Notes: generated from the letters alone by a model not told the origin. A DNA stretch of 64,000 nucleotides from Romboutsia_C sp015668195 (GCF_015668195.1 NZ_JADPFC010000002.1:573464-637463), one strand, 5' to 3'. Positions 53,119 to 63,400 are shown, counted from the stretch's first letter. Made by a program: numbers and translations.

Positions 53119-54580
53119 CAAAATCTACTATAACTCCATTTTCATCTATTATTATTCCATCACCTATTACTGTATCTTTTGCCATTTGACCATACTCATC
53201 GAAATAATAACTATTATCGTCTATTTTAACTATACCCTTTTGCATTACTCCATCATTATTGAAATAGTAAGTTCTATCATTTATATTCTGCCACCCTGTT
53301 CTAACTGCTCCATCAAATCCAAAGTAATACATATTGCGATCTATTTCTTCCCATCTTTGTTGCATAGTTCCATCTGGGTTAAAGTAATATTTTTTACCAG
53401 CTATATCTTGCCAGCCTACTTTCATAACTCCATCAAATCCAAAATAGTATCTATTTCCAGCTATATCTTGCCAGCTATGTCTTGCTACTCCATTATTTGG
53501 ATTGAAATAATATTTATTTCCGTCTACTATGTTCCATCCTACTCTCATTATTCCATCATTTCCAAAGTAGCTTCTTCTACCTTTTACTACTTCTTGCCAT
53601 CCTGTTCTCATTATCCCATCATTAGCAAAATAATAACTATTTCCATTTATATTTCTAAGTCCCGTTCTCATTATTCCATCATTCCCAAAGTAGTATCTAT
53701 TTCCATCTATATCTTGCCAGCTATGTCTTGCTACTCCATTGTTTGGATTGAAATAATATTTATTTCCATCTACTACGTTCCATCCTACTCTCATTATTCC
53801 GTCATTTCCAAAGTAGCTTCTTCTACCTTTTACTACTTCTTGCCATCCTGTTCTCATTACTCCATCATTTGCAAAGTAATAACTACTTCTATTTATATTT
53901 TTAAGACCTGTCTGCATTACTCCATTACCATCAAAGTAGTATTTCTTTCCTGATATAGTCTGCCATCCTGTTACTTTTTGCCCTTTAGAGTTATAGTAAT
54001 ATTTTTTTCCATTTATAGTTTGCCATCCTGTTTTTATTTCATTTCCATTAGTTAAATTTATTTTATATCCTGCTGCTATTTGTTTAAAGCTTTGGTCTGT
54101 ATATTTTATTATTACTTCACTTTTATTTGGTATTTTTTCAAATAAATCTCTAATTTCCTTATTGTGCATTCTTATACATCCGCCTGATACGTGTTTTCCT
54201 ATTGAGCTTTCATTATTGTTTCCATGTATTCCATATGTTGTTCCATAAGTTAAGCCTACTTGAAGCCCTAACCATCTATCACCTAATGGATTTCTAGGAT
54301 CTCCTCCTGGTATCCCCCCTGAGTAATATGGTCTATTTTTAATCTTATTTACTATTTTAAATTTTCCCTGTGGCGTTGGTGTACTTTTTTTGCCTGTTGC
54401 TACTCTGTATTCTCTAACAAACTTATTGTTAACATAATACCCCATCTTATTAGTTTTTGAATTTATAACTAAGAGATGTTTACTTGCTGCTTCTATGTTT
54501 ATTATGTTTATAAAAGAAAAGGCTAATATTAATGCCATTGTTGATATTATAGATATGTGTTTTTTTAGCTTTTTTTTCAC
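53105..54580 (-). CDS. L,D-transpeptidase (YkuD) with C-terminal cell-wall-binding repeats
   Basis: 491 residues. Signal/anchor 1-31; a YkuD domain about 32-165 with IHGNNNESSIGKHVSGGCIR, giving the catalytic His and Cys; then about 14 choline-binding-type repeats (GWQ.. .GKKYYFN..G.M) about 180-470. It forms 3-3 cross-links in peptidoglycan, common in C. difficile relatives. The repeats contain a near-identical duplication of about 85 residues (RTGWQEVVKGRRSYFGNDG to NPNNGVARHSWQDI occurs twice), a sign of recent repeat expansion. Confidence 0.9.
   Translation of the reverse strand: MKKKLKKHISIISTMALILAFSFINIINIEAASKHLLVINSKTNKMGYYVNNKFVREYRVATGKKSTPTPQGKFKIVNKIKNRPYYSGGIPGGDPRNPLGDRWLGLQVGLTYGTTYGIHGNNNESSIGKHVSGGCIRMHNKEIRDLFEKIPNKSEVIIKYTDQSFKQIAAGYKINLTNGNEIKTGWQTINGKKYYYNSKGQKVTGWQTISGKKYYFDGNGVMQTGLKNINRSSYYFANDGVMRTGWQEVVKGRRSYFGNDGIMRVGWNVVDGNKYYFNPNNGVARHSWQDIDGNRYYFGNDGIMRTGLRNINGNSYYFANDGIMRTGWQEVVKGRRSYFGNDGIMRVGWNIVDGNKYYFNPNNGVARHSWQDIAGNRYYFGFDGVMKVGWQDIAGKKYYFNPDGTMQQRWEEIDRNMYYFGFDGAVRTGWQNINDRTYYFNNDGVMQKGIVKIDDNSYYFDEYGQMAKDTVIGDGIIIDENGVIVDFGEGM
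53480..53880. repeat. Internal tandem duplication in the L,D-transpeptidase gene
   Basis: Two near-identical units of about 255 bp (about 53480-53630 onward and 53735-53880 onward), recognisable by CTTGCTACTCCATT and by CTTCTTCTACCTTTTACTAC occurring twice. It lies in the wall-binding repeat region. Confidence 0.75.
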
Positions 54581-54599
54581 TATTATTCCTCCCCCCTGA

Positions 54600-54836
54600 T
54601 TTCTAATATATTGCTTGAATTACTTAGTTAGACTTATTTAAGGATGTTTCCTTTAGTGTTATTAATTGCTCTTTTTCCTTGTTTTTTCATTTACTTTTAT
54701 TTTATTATTTTTATTTCATTATTTTTTGTTATGAAATTGAATTTTTTATTACTTTGTATATATATTTGTATATATATTATTACAATTAAAAATCCAATTT
54801 ACTAATTTAACTAATACTATTTAAATGTTTTATATA
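54600..54836. other. Gene-free AT-rich stretch
   Basis: Between the L,D-transpeptidase start and the DedA copy 2 terminator. I see no feature beyond possible promoter elements. Confidence 0.4.
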
Positions 54837-54882
54837 TAAAAAATCCCTTAAAATAATAACGATATTATCTCAAGGGATTTTT
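54837..54882 (-). terminator. Terminator of DedA copy 2
   Basis: AAAAATCCCTT... / ...AAGGGATTTTTT stem, 27 bp past the stop at 54909. Confidence 0.75.
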
Positions 54883-54908
54883 TACTCTTATATTTTTAAT
54901 ATATAATC

Positions 54909-55511
54909 TTAGTTTTTATTTTTACATTTTATGTTTTTTATAAATAATATTATTACTATTCCAACTACTAATACTGTTGTTGCCATTACTATAGTATTTA
55001 TAATTCCGCCACTTGCTAAAACTTTGTTTCCTATAAAATATCCTCCACCTATTAATACTAGGTTCCAGAAAAGTATTCCTATACTTGAATATAGTATAAA
55101 ATACCATACATTCATTTTTACAGTTCCCGCTACTAATGAAATAGCTGTTCTTGCTACAGGTACAAATCTAGATAACATTATAGCTGACTTATTATATTTT
55201 TTTATAAAATTATAAGATGCTGAAAGAGATTTTTTAGTTTTTGGAAACTTTTTTCTAATATAATCTAAAAGTCCATCTCCAAATTTTGCTCCTAACCAAT
55301 AATTTAATAAAGAACCCACTATTCCTGCTGTTGTTGTTGTTATAAGTATAGTCACAAAGTCTATATCATATGAAGCTCCTACCATACCTATAAGTGGTAG
55401 TACTACTTCGCTAGGTAGTGGGAAATTTGCATATTCTAATGCTACTAATAAAAACATACTTATTAATCCATATTCTCTAATAAAAACTTCTAAAAACTGT
55501 TCTAAAGCCAT
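54909..55511 (-). CDS. DedA-family membrane protein, copy 2
   Basis: 200 residues. EYGLISMFLLVALEYANFPLPSEVVLPLIG, NYWLGAKFGDGLL, and SRFVPVARTAISLVAGTVKMN. Paralogue of 24285. Probable carrier-lipid transporter. It is separated from the second glycan operon by the L,D-transpeptidase gene, so it is not in the same transcript here. Confidence 0.88.
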   Translation of the reverse strand: MALEQFLEVFIREYGLISMFLLVALEYANFPLPSEVVLPLIGMVGASYDIDFVTILITTTTAGIVGSLLNYWLGAKFGDGLLDYIRKKFPKTKKSLSASYNFIKKYNKSAIMLSRFVPVARTAISLVAGTVKMNVWYFILYSSIGILFWNLVLIGGGYFIGNKVLASGGIINTIVMATTVLVVGIVIILFIKNIKCKNKN

Positions 55512-55622
55512 TGAATCTCTCCATTTATAAATTTAGTCAATTTCTATTATACATTATTATAGTTTCTATTAGTAGTCATAAATGGTTTGATTTTATATAT
55601 TTTATAATTAGTCTATTTTATT

Positions 55623-56949
55623 TTATATCTCCAAGTATAATTCATATGTTTTATATTTATCACTTTGATTAAGTATTTCGTAGTTATTATTTATATAATC
55701 TTTATCTAACTTTTCTCCTACTACTACTTTATTTTTAAGTTTATTTATATCTTCTGTTACTTTATTTTCAATGTATATCTACATTGCTATCTATATTTTC
55801 ATCAAATTCTATGTTTATTATTTTCTTTTCATTATCAATACTATGATTTACATAATATGGTGATAACTTATCTTCTAGCTCTGGAGGTGGTTCTATTGTT
55901 GTTGGTGGTATTAATTCTTCTAGTTCTGTTGGTGGTTCTATTGGCGTTGATGGTTTTGATTCTTCTGGCTCTGGCGGTGGTGTTGGTTTTGATGGTTTTG
56001 TAGGTGGATTTACTGGTTTTGGTGGTTTATAATTTTCTTTAATATTAATTAGTTCATTCTTTGCATTTTTATGTATCCCATACCCAACTTGTACAAGTTC
56101 TTTTATTTCTTTTCTTTTTAGCACTTCTTTTTGAGTATTGTTAATACTTTCGCCTAATACTACAATAGGAGATTGTTCTTTTGTAGCTAACGGTGTTATT
56201 AATACTCCATCTACTAAATCTTCACTATTTCCTTTACAGTAGTATACTTTATTTAATTTATCAGGATAAAATGCTCTTATTATTTTTCCATTAGTTTCAT
56301 ATCTATCTTTACCGCTTATTCTCTTTGGATTTGGTAGTTTTTCAAATATTTCATTACATATTTAATCTTCCCCTCCTATAACATATGTATTATCTATATA
56401 TTTATCTTTTATCCATTTCTCTAAAACTCCTATGTTATCTCTTTTTGATAATATGATTGGGGTATTTTCTTTTCCCCCTACTGGTGCTATTGATATTGCA
56501 TCTACTAAAGTTTCTTGTCCATTAACAACTATTACTTCATTACATTTTTCATTACTTATGCTATTTATCTTATTTGCTATTTGGACTGATGTTTCATATC
56601 TATCTTTTCCACTTATTCTTTCAATATTTAAGTTATTTTCATTAAGCTGATTTTCTACTTTTTCATAAATTACGGATTTACCGCCTATTATATATACTTT
56701 TTCTGTTTCTAATCTTTTGATTTCTTCTATTGTTTTATTATCTATTTTATTGCATTTAGTTAGAAGTATTGGTGAATTTATTTGAGATGCTAATATACTC
56801 GCACATAACATATCTGGAATTGACTTTGAATTTACTATTATTACTTCTTTGGATATTTTAAAGTTCTTAGAAATTTCTATAGAGGTTTCAAATCTATTTT
56901 CCCCTCCTATTACAAATTCTGATGCATATATTTGTATGGGAATTAACAC
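55623..56949 (-). pseudogene. CWB2 surface protein gene broken by a nonsense codon and a frameshift
   Basis: Reading starts at 56949 (MLIPIQIYASEFVIGGENRF) and runs through two CWB2 repeats to an in-frame TAA at 56362-56364 (GGED-stop-ICNEIFEKLPNP). The same frame then continues through the third repeat (SGKDRYETN, ELVQVGYGIHKNAK) and a Pro-rich hinge (PPKPVNPPTKPSKPTPPPEP) to about 55768, where a one-base shift moves the end (IENKVTEDINKLKNKVVVGE) to another frame ending at 55623. The N-terminus is also short of a full signal peptide. The layout matches the 910-residue protein at 44742. Recent loss of function, or phase-variable if sequence errors are excluded. Confidence 0.82.
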
Positions 56950-57097
56950 ACTTACTATAGTTACTAGACTTATGAATTTTTTTATATCAATCTCTCCTTT
57001 TAATTTTTTTATTTTACATTATTTCCTTTTTGTATTTTTTTATAATAAACTTTTAAACAAAATTTCATCTACTTAAATATATATTTTCTTTGTAATT

Positions 57098-57148
57098 AAA
57101 AAAGCTATTTTAATATGTTCTACATAGAACCTATTAAAATAGCTTTTA
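57098..57148 (-). terminator. Terminator of galE
   Basis: AAAAAGCTATTTTAATA / TATTAAAATAGCTTTT arms directly after the galE stop. Confidence 0.8.
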
Positions 57149-57150
57149 TA

Positions 57151-58197
57151 CTATTCTTTGTCAATTGCTACTTCATCAAACTTTTTTACTTCATATCCAT
57201 TTGGATTGTTGCTTTGCCATCTCCATGAATCTTCACACATTTCTTCTATTCCATACTTAGCTTTCCATCCAAGCTCTTTTTCTGCTTTTGAAGGGTCTGC
57301 ATAGCAAGTTGCTATATCTCCTTCTCTTCTTGGTGCTATTTTATATGGGATTTCCTTATTACTTGCTTTAGAAAATGCCTCTACAAGTTGTAATACACTA
57401 TATCCTTTCCCAGTTCCAAGGTTGTATGTAACTAAACCTGGATTTTCATCTAGTTTCTCTAGTGCTTTTACATGTCCATATGCTAAGTCTAATACGTGTA
57501 TATAATCTCTAACTCCTGTTCCATCTACTGTATCGTAATCATTTCCAAATACATTTAAATATGGAAGTTGACCTACTGCAACCTTAGTTATATATGGCAT
57601 TATATTATTTGGTACTCCAACTGGTTCTTCACCTATTCTTCCGCTCTTATGGGCACCTATTGGATTAAAATATCTAAGTATAGCTATATTTAAATCTTTA
57701 TTTGCATAGCATATATCTCTTATCATATCTTCTATTATTAATTTTGTTCTTCCATATGGGTTTGTTACTGATAGTGGGAAGTCTTCTTTTATTGGACAAG
57801 TTTTAGGACTTCCATATACTGTTGCTGATGAACTAAATACGAAGTTTTTAACATTATATTTTTTCATAAGTTCAAATAGGACTAGTGTAGTTATTAGATT
57901 ATTTGAATAGTATTCAATAGGCATAGATACCGATTCTCCTACAGCCTTAAGTGATGCAAAATGTATTATGGAGTCTATATTATTTTCTTTAAATACCTTA
58001 TCCATCTTTTCTTTATCGGTAATATCTATTTCATAAAATTTTGGAGTTTTACCACTTAGCTCTATTATTCTATTTACAACTTCTTTGCTACTGTTGCATA
58101 AGTTGTCTACTATTATTACTTCATGATTTTCTTCCAATAGCTTTATTACAGTATGACTTCCTATGTACCCTGCACCGCCACTTACTAAAACTGCCAT
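57151..58197 (-). CDS. galE: UDP-glucose 4-epimerase
   Basis: 348 residues from the ATG at 58197; a GTG 9 bp upstream is possible, but the family begins MAVLVTGGAGYIGSH. NAD-binding GGAGYIGSH at the start, catalytic SSATVYG and YGRTK (Ser/Tyr/Lys), and the C-terminal LGWKAKYG. It interconverts UDP-glucose and UDP-galactose in the cytosol for surface glycans. Downstream of galU in the same direction (148 bp), probably one transcription unit supplying sugars to the polymer genes in the window. Confidence 0.93.
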   Translation of the reverse strand: MAVLVSGGAGYIGSHTVIKLLEENHEVIIVDNLCNSSKEVVNRIIELSGKTPKFYEIDITDKEKMDKVFKENNIDSIIHFASLKAVGESVSMPIEYYSNNLITTLVLFELMKKYNVKNFVFSSSATVYGSPKTCPIKEDFPLSVTNPYGRTKLIIEDMIRDICYANKDLNIAILRYFNPIGAHKSGRIGEEPVGVPNNIMPYITKVAVGQLPYLNVFGNDYDTVDGTGVRDYIHVLDLAYGHVKALEKLDENPGLVTYNLGTGKGYSVLQLVEAFSKASNKEIPYKIAPRREGDIATCYADPSKAEKELGWKAKYGIEEMCEDSWRWQSNNPNGYEVKKFDEVAIDKE

Positions 58198-58344
58198 ATT
58201 TATCACATTCTTTCTCTAATATTTTTTATTTTTAAAGCCTAGTCATAATATTTTTGTATAAATTTATGTCTAGGCATACTTAATAGTTTAAATAGATATT
58301 ATTGTTTTTAGTCTTTGTTTTGTGATTTATAAAAATATAAACTA

Positions 58345-59262
58345 TTATTCTTTATCTGATGCTACTTCTTTATCTGATACTATTTCTTTTTTATCTTCTT
58401 CATTTACTATTTTTCTCATGTAATTCATTAAATCATCTCTTAAGTTATCTCTTTTTAAAGCAAAATCTATAGTTGCTTCTAAGAATCCAAACTTATCCCC
58501 TACATCGTATCTTCTTCCTTCAAAGTTGTATGCATATATTGCTTCTTGGTTTCCTAAAGTCTTAAGAGCATCTGTTAATTGTATTTCTCCACCTTTTCCT
58601 GGCTCTTGATTTTCAAGTATATCAAATATAGCTGGAGTTATTATATATCTTCCAAGTATAGCTATGTTTGATGGAGCTTCTTCAACAGCTGGCTTTTCAA
58701 CCATGTCCTTAACTTTATAAACTCTATCTTCTATGTGTTTAACATCTAATATTCCATATTTACAAGTATCTTCTTTAGCAACTTCTTGTACTCCTAATAT
58801 GCTTGTTTTGTACTCATCGTAAGCACCTATTAATTGCTTTAAGCAAGGTGTTTCATTGTCAACTATATCATCTCCTAAAAGTACTGCAAAAGGCTCGTTT
58901 CCTATGAAACTTTTAGCACAATGTATAGCATGTCCTAGTCCTTTTGGTTCTTTTTGTCTTATATAGTGTATATTTACCATGTTAGATATATTTCTTACCA
59001 TTTCTAACATTTCAGTTTTTCCTTTTTGTTCTAATTCTAGTTCTAATTCAACAGACTTGTCAAAATGGTCTTCTATTGACTTTTTATTTCTTCCTGTTAT
59101 TATTAATATTTCCTCTATGCCTGATTCTATCGCTTCTTCTATTATATATTGTAAAGTTGGCTTATCTACTATTGGTAGCATTTCTTTTGGTTGTGATTTT
59201 GTTGCTGGCAAAAACCTTGTCCCTAGTCCTGCAGCCGGTATTATAGCTTTTTTAACTGTCAT
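58345..59262 (-). CDS. galU: UTP-glucose-1-phosphate uridylyltransferase
   Basis: 305 residues. AAGLGTRFLPATKSQPKEMLPIVDKPTLQYI is the nucleotide-binding signature; later LLGDDIVD, EKPAVEEAPSNIAILGRYI, and YAYNFEGRRYDVGDKFGFLEA. It makes UDP-glucose from UTP and glucose-1-phosphate. A Glu/Asp-rich C-terminal tail with VSDKEVASDKE is unusual but short. It feeds galE downstream. Confidence 0.93.
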   Translation of the reverse strand: MTVKKAIIPAAGLGTRFLPATKSQPKEMLPIVDKPTLQYIIEEAIESGIEEILIITGRNKKSIEDHFDKSVELELELEQKGKTEMLEMVRNISNMVNIHYIRQKEPKGLGHAIHCAKSFIGNEPFAVLLGDDIVDNETPCLKQLIGAYDEYKTSILGVQEVAKEDTCKYGILDVKHIEDRVYKVKDMVEKPAVEEAPSNIAILGRYIITPAIFDILENQEPGKGGEIQLTDALKTLGNQEAIYAYNFEGRRYDVGDKFGFLEATIDFALKRDNLRDDLMNYMRKIVNEEDKKEIVSDKEVASDKE

Positions 59263-59437
59263 CGCATTTACTTCCCTTCATAAATTAATATAATAATTTT
59301 CTATTGTATATTTATCTGTAATGTTATTAACATTTTAATTATCATTCTATATTATACAACAATTTTCAATTTAATGAAGTTTATTTGATAAACTTTATAC
59401 TAAATTATCTAGTTTTATCATTTAAAGTAATATAATG

Positions 59438-60487
59438 CTACTTCATATTCATAAATTTAATACCTATACCTATACCAAATATCGCTATTGTTGTCATCAC
59501 TTCTGGTGTTAATAAACTACTTTCTTCTTTATTTTCTTCCTTCTTTACTTCTTCTTTTTGACTTTTCTCTTTGATATCTTCAATTTTACCATCATCGTAA
59601 TTTGTCACTTCATTATTAGAGTTATTTTTTTTATCTATATTTGCTTTGTTTACATTTATATCTTTATCTATATTATTATCTGTTCTATTATCAACATCTT
59701 TGTCATTGCTTGAATCTAAATTTTCACCTTTATTTGATTTTTGATTATTTTCTTGTTTATCATTATTTATTGAGGATATATCTCCTCCCACTTGAAGATA
59801 CTTATATGCTCTACCACCAAATACTAAGTGCTTCCCATCTTTGTTTACATTTTCTTCAAAGTTATAGTATAAGTTATAATCTTTAAAGCTTTCTAAATCA
59901 TCCCACAGTACATTACCTTCTACATATTTTCCATTATCACTTATATAGTTTGGTACTATTTGCTTGTTATCTAGATTATCTATACTATTATATATTTTAT
60001 ACTTATTTTCTATTATGCTCTCAATACCAAGATCTATGATTTGATTTGATATATTTACACTTTTTAGTTTTCCATTTGTAAATAAGTTTTTTATTTCACT
60101 TATATTTTCTATATTATTATTTGATAAATCTATACTTTCTAGATTCGTTGCATATTCTAGGCCTGACAGACTTTTTATATTTTTATTGCTTCCATTATCT
60201 GAGCTTATACTTTTAAGACTTTCTATTTCTGATTTTGTTACAGACGAGTTTATATCGCTTTTATCTAATTCTTTATTTATTGCTCTTTTTAAATTTACAT
60301 CGCTTATGTTTATAATCTCACTTATTTCTTTTTCATCTATTGTTTCTTCATTATTTTCTGGTTCTATATTTTCTAATTCTTTATAGCATTTTTCCTCTGC
60401 ATAAGAGTTAATTTTACTGATGTTAACCAATAAAAATATAGCAATTAACATTATTACGACTTTATTCTGCTTCACACGCTGATTCAA
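59438..60487 (-). CDS. Secreted leucine-rich-repeat protein with C-terminal membrane helix
   Basis: 349 residues. Signal peptide about 1-30; an Asp/Glu-rich region; LRR-like units about 105-165 (NIKSLSGLEYATNLESIDLS, NNNIENISEIKNL), resembling internalin-type repeats; a charged linker rich in Asn/Lys/Asp about 235-320; a C-terminal hydrophobic helix (VMTTIAIFGIGIGIKFM). Probably tethered at the outer face of the membrane. Function unknown. Confidence 0.72.
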   Translation of the reverse strand: MNQRVKQNKVVIMLIAIFLLVNISKINSYAEEKCYKELENIEPENNEETIDEKEISEIINISDVNLKRAINKELDKSDINSSVTKSEIESLKSISSDNGSNKNIKSLSGLEYATNLESIDLSNNNIENISEIKNLFTNGKLKSVNISNQIIDLGIESIIENKYKIYNSIDNLDNKQIVPNYISDNGKYVEGNVLWDDLESFKDYNLYYNFEENVNKDGKHLVFGGRAYKYLQVGGDISSINNDKQENNQKSNKGENLDSSNDKDVDNRTDNNIDKDINVNKANIDKKNNSNNEVTNYDDGKIEDIKEKSQKEEVKKEENKEESSLLTPEVMTTIAIFGIGIGIKFMNMK

Positions 60488-60733
60488 TATTTATTCCTCC
60501 ATAGTATCTTTTCTACCATTCTAGTATTTAAAACTTTATGATATCTATATATATATTAATTTTACGTATTGTAACTTTTATTATTTATAGTGAAATTATT
60601 AATTATAAAAAGCTTCGCCAATAATTTAGTTTATTCTTTTCACTTATACCTTTCATAATTAAATCATTTCATTCATTTTTTTTTACTTGTTATTATATAT
60701 TCTTATGATTCACTAACTATATCATTAGCCTTT

Positions 60734-61090
60734 TTATCTTATAAAGTTTATTTTTTTATCTAACGATTTATTTAAATCATCTAGATATTTCTTTTGGTCT
60801 AATACTGAAGCATATGCAGGTAGTTTATCATCTAGTATGATAATTGCATTTGGTGCTATAAACATATATTGATTTATGTCCTTATGCTTGTTAGGAAAGT
60901 CATTTATAGCTTTTACATTTTTATTTAAATTTTCTTTATATGGCTTAGTAAAGTCTTCCATAAGATATCCTTCATCACATATATATACTCCGTTGCTTTG
61001 TTTTTTTGTAAGCATTATATTTTCTGATTTTTCTAATTCTAAATTTCCCTAGTTAAAATCTATGTTTATATATTTTTTTATATAATCCAT
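60734..61090 (-). pseudogene. N-terminal fragment of a DHHW-family protein
   Basis: A 93-codon reading (60734-61015) contains NGVYICDEGYLMEDFTKPYK and PNAIIILDDKLPAYA, typical of DHHW proteins that partner MBOAT O-acetyltransferases. The same frame extends upstream to an ATG at 61090 through a TAG at 61049-61051. The family is about 380 residues long, so more than half is missing at the 3' end. No MBOAT gene is nearby. Confidence 0.6.
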
Positions 61091-61545
61091 TGTATAAATA
61101 AATATAATATTGCCACTTTAATCTTTATATAGATATAATCATCTCCAACCTTATCGAATTTTGTAACTTACATTGATAATTGTATGTTAATGTTTTAGTT
61201 AGTAAAGGAACAAATTAGATAAATACTATGTAAAAAATATAACTATTTCATTTGGAACCTTTTATAATAATTTCAGTCAATATGTTCTAATATCTATATA
61301 AATTTATATACATATAATATCAACGCTCCCCTTGATATCTATCTTTTTTAGCCCTATTTTAATGTTAGATACTATATACAAAAATATTATTTGGAATTTT
61401 AATAGAATATAGTTGATGCAAATTTTTTTATTTTTGAATACTTTTTACGTATAAGCTTTGTAGCTTATATTAATTCCAATATTTCACCTCTTTATTTTCC
61501 TGTATTCTCAATTTAGTTTAATTATTTTTTACATAAATTTGTGCA
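61091..61545. other. Gene-free AT-rich stretch
   Basis: Between the DHHW fragment and the rnpB terminator; no ORF with an RBS or recognisable fossil seen. Confidence 0.4.
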
Positions 61546-61575
61546 ATAAAAAAACACTAGCCAAACTAGTGTTAT
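61546..61575 (-). terminator. Terminator of rnpB
   Basis: AACACTAG-TTTGG-CTAGTGTT, then TTTTTATTG, on the minus strand. Confidence 0.8.
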
Positions 61576-61579
61576 AAAT

Positions 61580-61920
61580 AATAAGCAAGTCTATAAGCGG
61601 AGTTCTGTATTTGACAATCATCTTTCTAGGCTTATTGTCACCAATAAGCTCAAGCGGCCTACCAACCGGAGGGTACGAGCAATACCCTTTTTATCCTATT
61701 CTGGCCTTGCTCCAGGTGGGGTTTACACGGCTTTGCTAGTCACCTAGCAAACGGTGAGCTCTTACCTCACCTTTTCATCCTTACCACAAAAGTGGCGGTT
61801 ATTTTCTGTTGCACTTTCCTTAAGATCACTCTCACTAGGCGTTACCTAGCACCCTGCTCTATGGAGCTCCGACTTTCCTCACGTAGCTAAAAGCTACCCG
61901 CGATTGTCTGGCTTACTTAA
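61580..61920 (-). ncRNA. rnpB: RNase P RNA
   Basis: On the minus strand, about 340 nt with the hallmarks of bacterial RNase P RNA: GAGGAAAGTCGGAGCTC near the 5' end, the conserved GTGCAACAGAAA and GGTAAGGATGAAAAGGTGAG region, and the 3' ACAGAACTCCGCTTATAGAC. The 5' and 3' ends pair (AGTAAG with CTTGCTT). It processes the 5' end of tRNA precursors. Ends are approximate to about 5 nt. Confidence 0.93.
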
Positions 61921-62269
61921 TATTTAATTGATGTATATAATATATCATATATTATTATTTATGTCAAAATTTAAATTCTACCTATATTTCTATCATCTGG
62001 ATTAATAATTAAACTTTTCCTTGTTCTATAATTAATCATATTTATACAACTAATATATCTGTCCAAAATGATTATTACTAACTCATTAGTTTAGTAATAT
62101 ATGATTATATTTATAATAAATAATATAATTACTTATCGTAATAGTCACTTAGACAAAACTACTGATGATAATAAGTTAGTTTATGATTTAATAATTATTT
62201 TTTATAATAATTAATTAACCTTATAGGTATTGTCTAATATTTTATATCTACGTTTTAGAATTGTAATAA
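61921..62269. other. Gene-free AT-rich stretch upstream of rnpB
   Basis: It must hold the rnpB promoter; several TATAAT-like hexamers are present and I cannot choose one. No ORF seen. Confidence 0.4.
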
Positions 62270-62836
62270 CTAATTTTTAGCTGATAATATTGCTTTTTTC
62301 ATCTTATTTTTAATACACATACTACATGGTATTAAAGCTATAAAAAATCCAAAAGCTCCTCCTGTTATCATATAAACAATAAGTTTTAGGCATTCGTATA
62401 CACTTGAATCTATTGCTATATTCTCCATTATATAAGTTATTAATCCTGCTATTATCGCTATTACCACTGAGTAAATCGCGGTTTTTTTAACACCTTTATT
62501 CATAGCCTTATATTTAAGTCCTAAAGTATATCCATCACTATATATAGGATTTGTTCCTTCTGGTGCCTTAAAAAAATGAAAGACATCATAAGAAGTTACA
62601 TGAGTCCATCCGCTTTCTTCTATCAATTCTATATAAGAATCTAAATCATCTTTATTTTCATTATAATCAACACAGTATATAAGATTTTGGGGTTCTCCCT
62701 TTACAAGCTTATAAGATAACTTCTCAAAACTCTCAAATATCCATCCTTCTTTAGCTAGTTTTCCTAACTTTTTCATTTCCTTCTCTTCCGCAAATCCCAA
62801 TCCCATTGATGCTATATATTTTACATTTTTACCCAT
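62270..62836 (-). CDS. DUF2812 membrane protein
   Basis: 188 residues from the ATG at 62836, with AAGGTGAT upstream; a GTG nine bases earlier lies inside the RBS. DUF2812 domain about 1-115 (GWIFESFEKLSYKLVKGEPQ, ESGWTHVTSYDVFHFFKAPEG), then two or three TM helices. DUF2812 genes usually follow a PadR regulator, as here (91 bp), and are thought to be its target. Function unknown. Confidence 0.82.
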   Translation of the reverse strand: MGKNVKYIASMGLGFAEEKEMKKLGKLAKEGWIFESFEKLSYKLVKGEPQNLIYCVDYNENKDDLDSYIELIEESGWTHVTSYDVFHFFKAPEGTNPIYSDGYTLGLKYKAMNKGVKKTAIYSVVIAIIAGLITYIMENIAIDSSVYECLKLIVYMITGGAFGFFIALIPCSMCIKNKMKKAILSAKN

Positions 62837-62927
62837 AATTATCACCTTTTTAATATCATTAATTTGTTTTATCTACCCTTTATAACTAATCTACATTGTC
62901 ATTAAATCGTTTCTAATTTATTTATAT

Positions 62928-63257
62928 CTATTTCTCTAATCTGCTAAAAGCCTCTACACCATGAAGAGCCATCTTATATCTTCTTTCTTTTTCCATAGTT
63001 ATAACTTTAATGCCCCTATCTGTAAGCTTATATATCTTTCTTCTTCCTTCTTCCCCAGCTAATTCTATATAATCTTGTTCTTGCATTTTCTTTAGCATAG
63101 TATATAAGGTAGCAGGACCTATTATAACCTCTTTTTCAGTCAACTCCTCTATATATTTACTAATCCCATAACCATGCATAGGTACTAATAGTGCTAAAAG
63201 TATATAATACCCTGATTCTGTTAACTGCTCTTCTTGTAGTGAATTATTTCTACTCAC
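62928..63257 (-). CDS. PadR-family transcriptional regulator
   Basis: 109 residues from the GTG at 63257, with AGGAAG about 9 nt upstream; a GTG at 63266 directly abuts the RBS. Winged HTH: GYYILLALLVPMHGYGISKYIEEL, IGPATLYTMLKKMQEQDYIEL, GRRKIYKLTDRG. PadR proteins repress nearby membrane protein genes, here the DUF2812 gene. Confidence 0.88.
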   Translation of the reverse strand: MSRNNSLQEEQLTESGYYILLALLVPMHGYGISKYIEELTEKEVIIGPATLYTMLKKMQEQDYIELAGEEGRRKIYKLTDRGIKVITMEKERRYKMALHGVEAFSRLEK

Positions 63258-63400
63258 CCTACTCACTTCCTTTCTATAGATATAAATCTAGTTTAATATT
63301 TAATCTCTCTCTAGCTTTAAATTTTTATTTTTTGTGCATATTCAAATATTTTTTCTACATGTTTAATTGAATCTTTTTCACCCATATTACCTATTACCTA

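Noticed and set aside
53105..53960. Regular repeats that could suggest a CRISPR array
   Set aside because: The periodic units are in frame and translate to cell-wall-binding repeats of the L,D-transpeptidase; there are no unique spacers.
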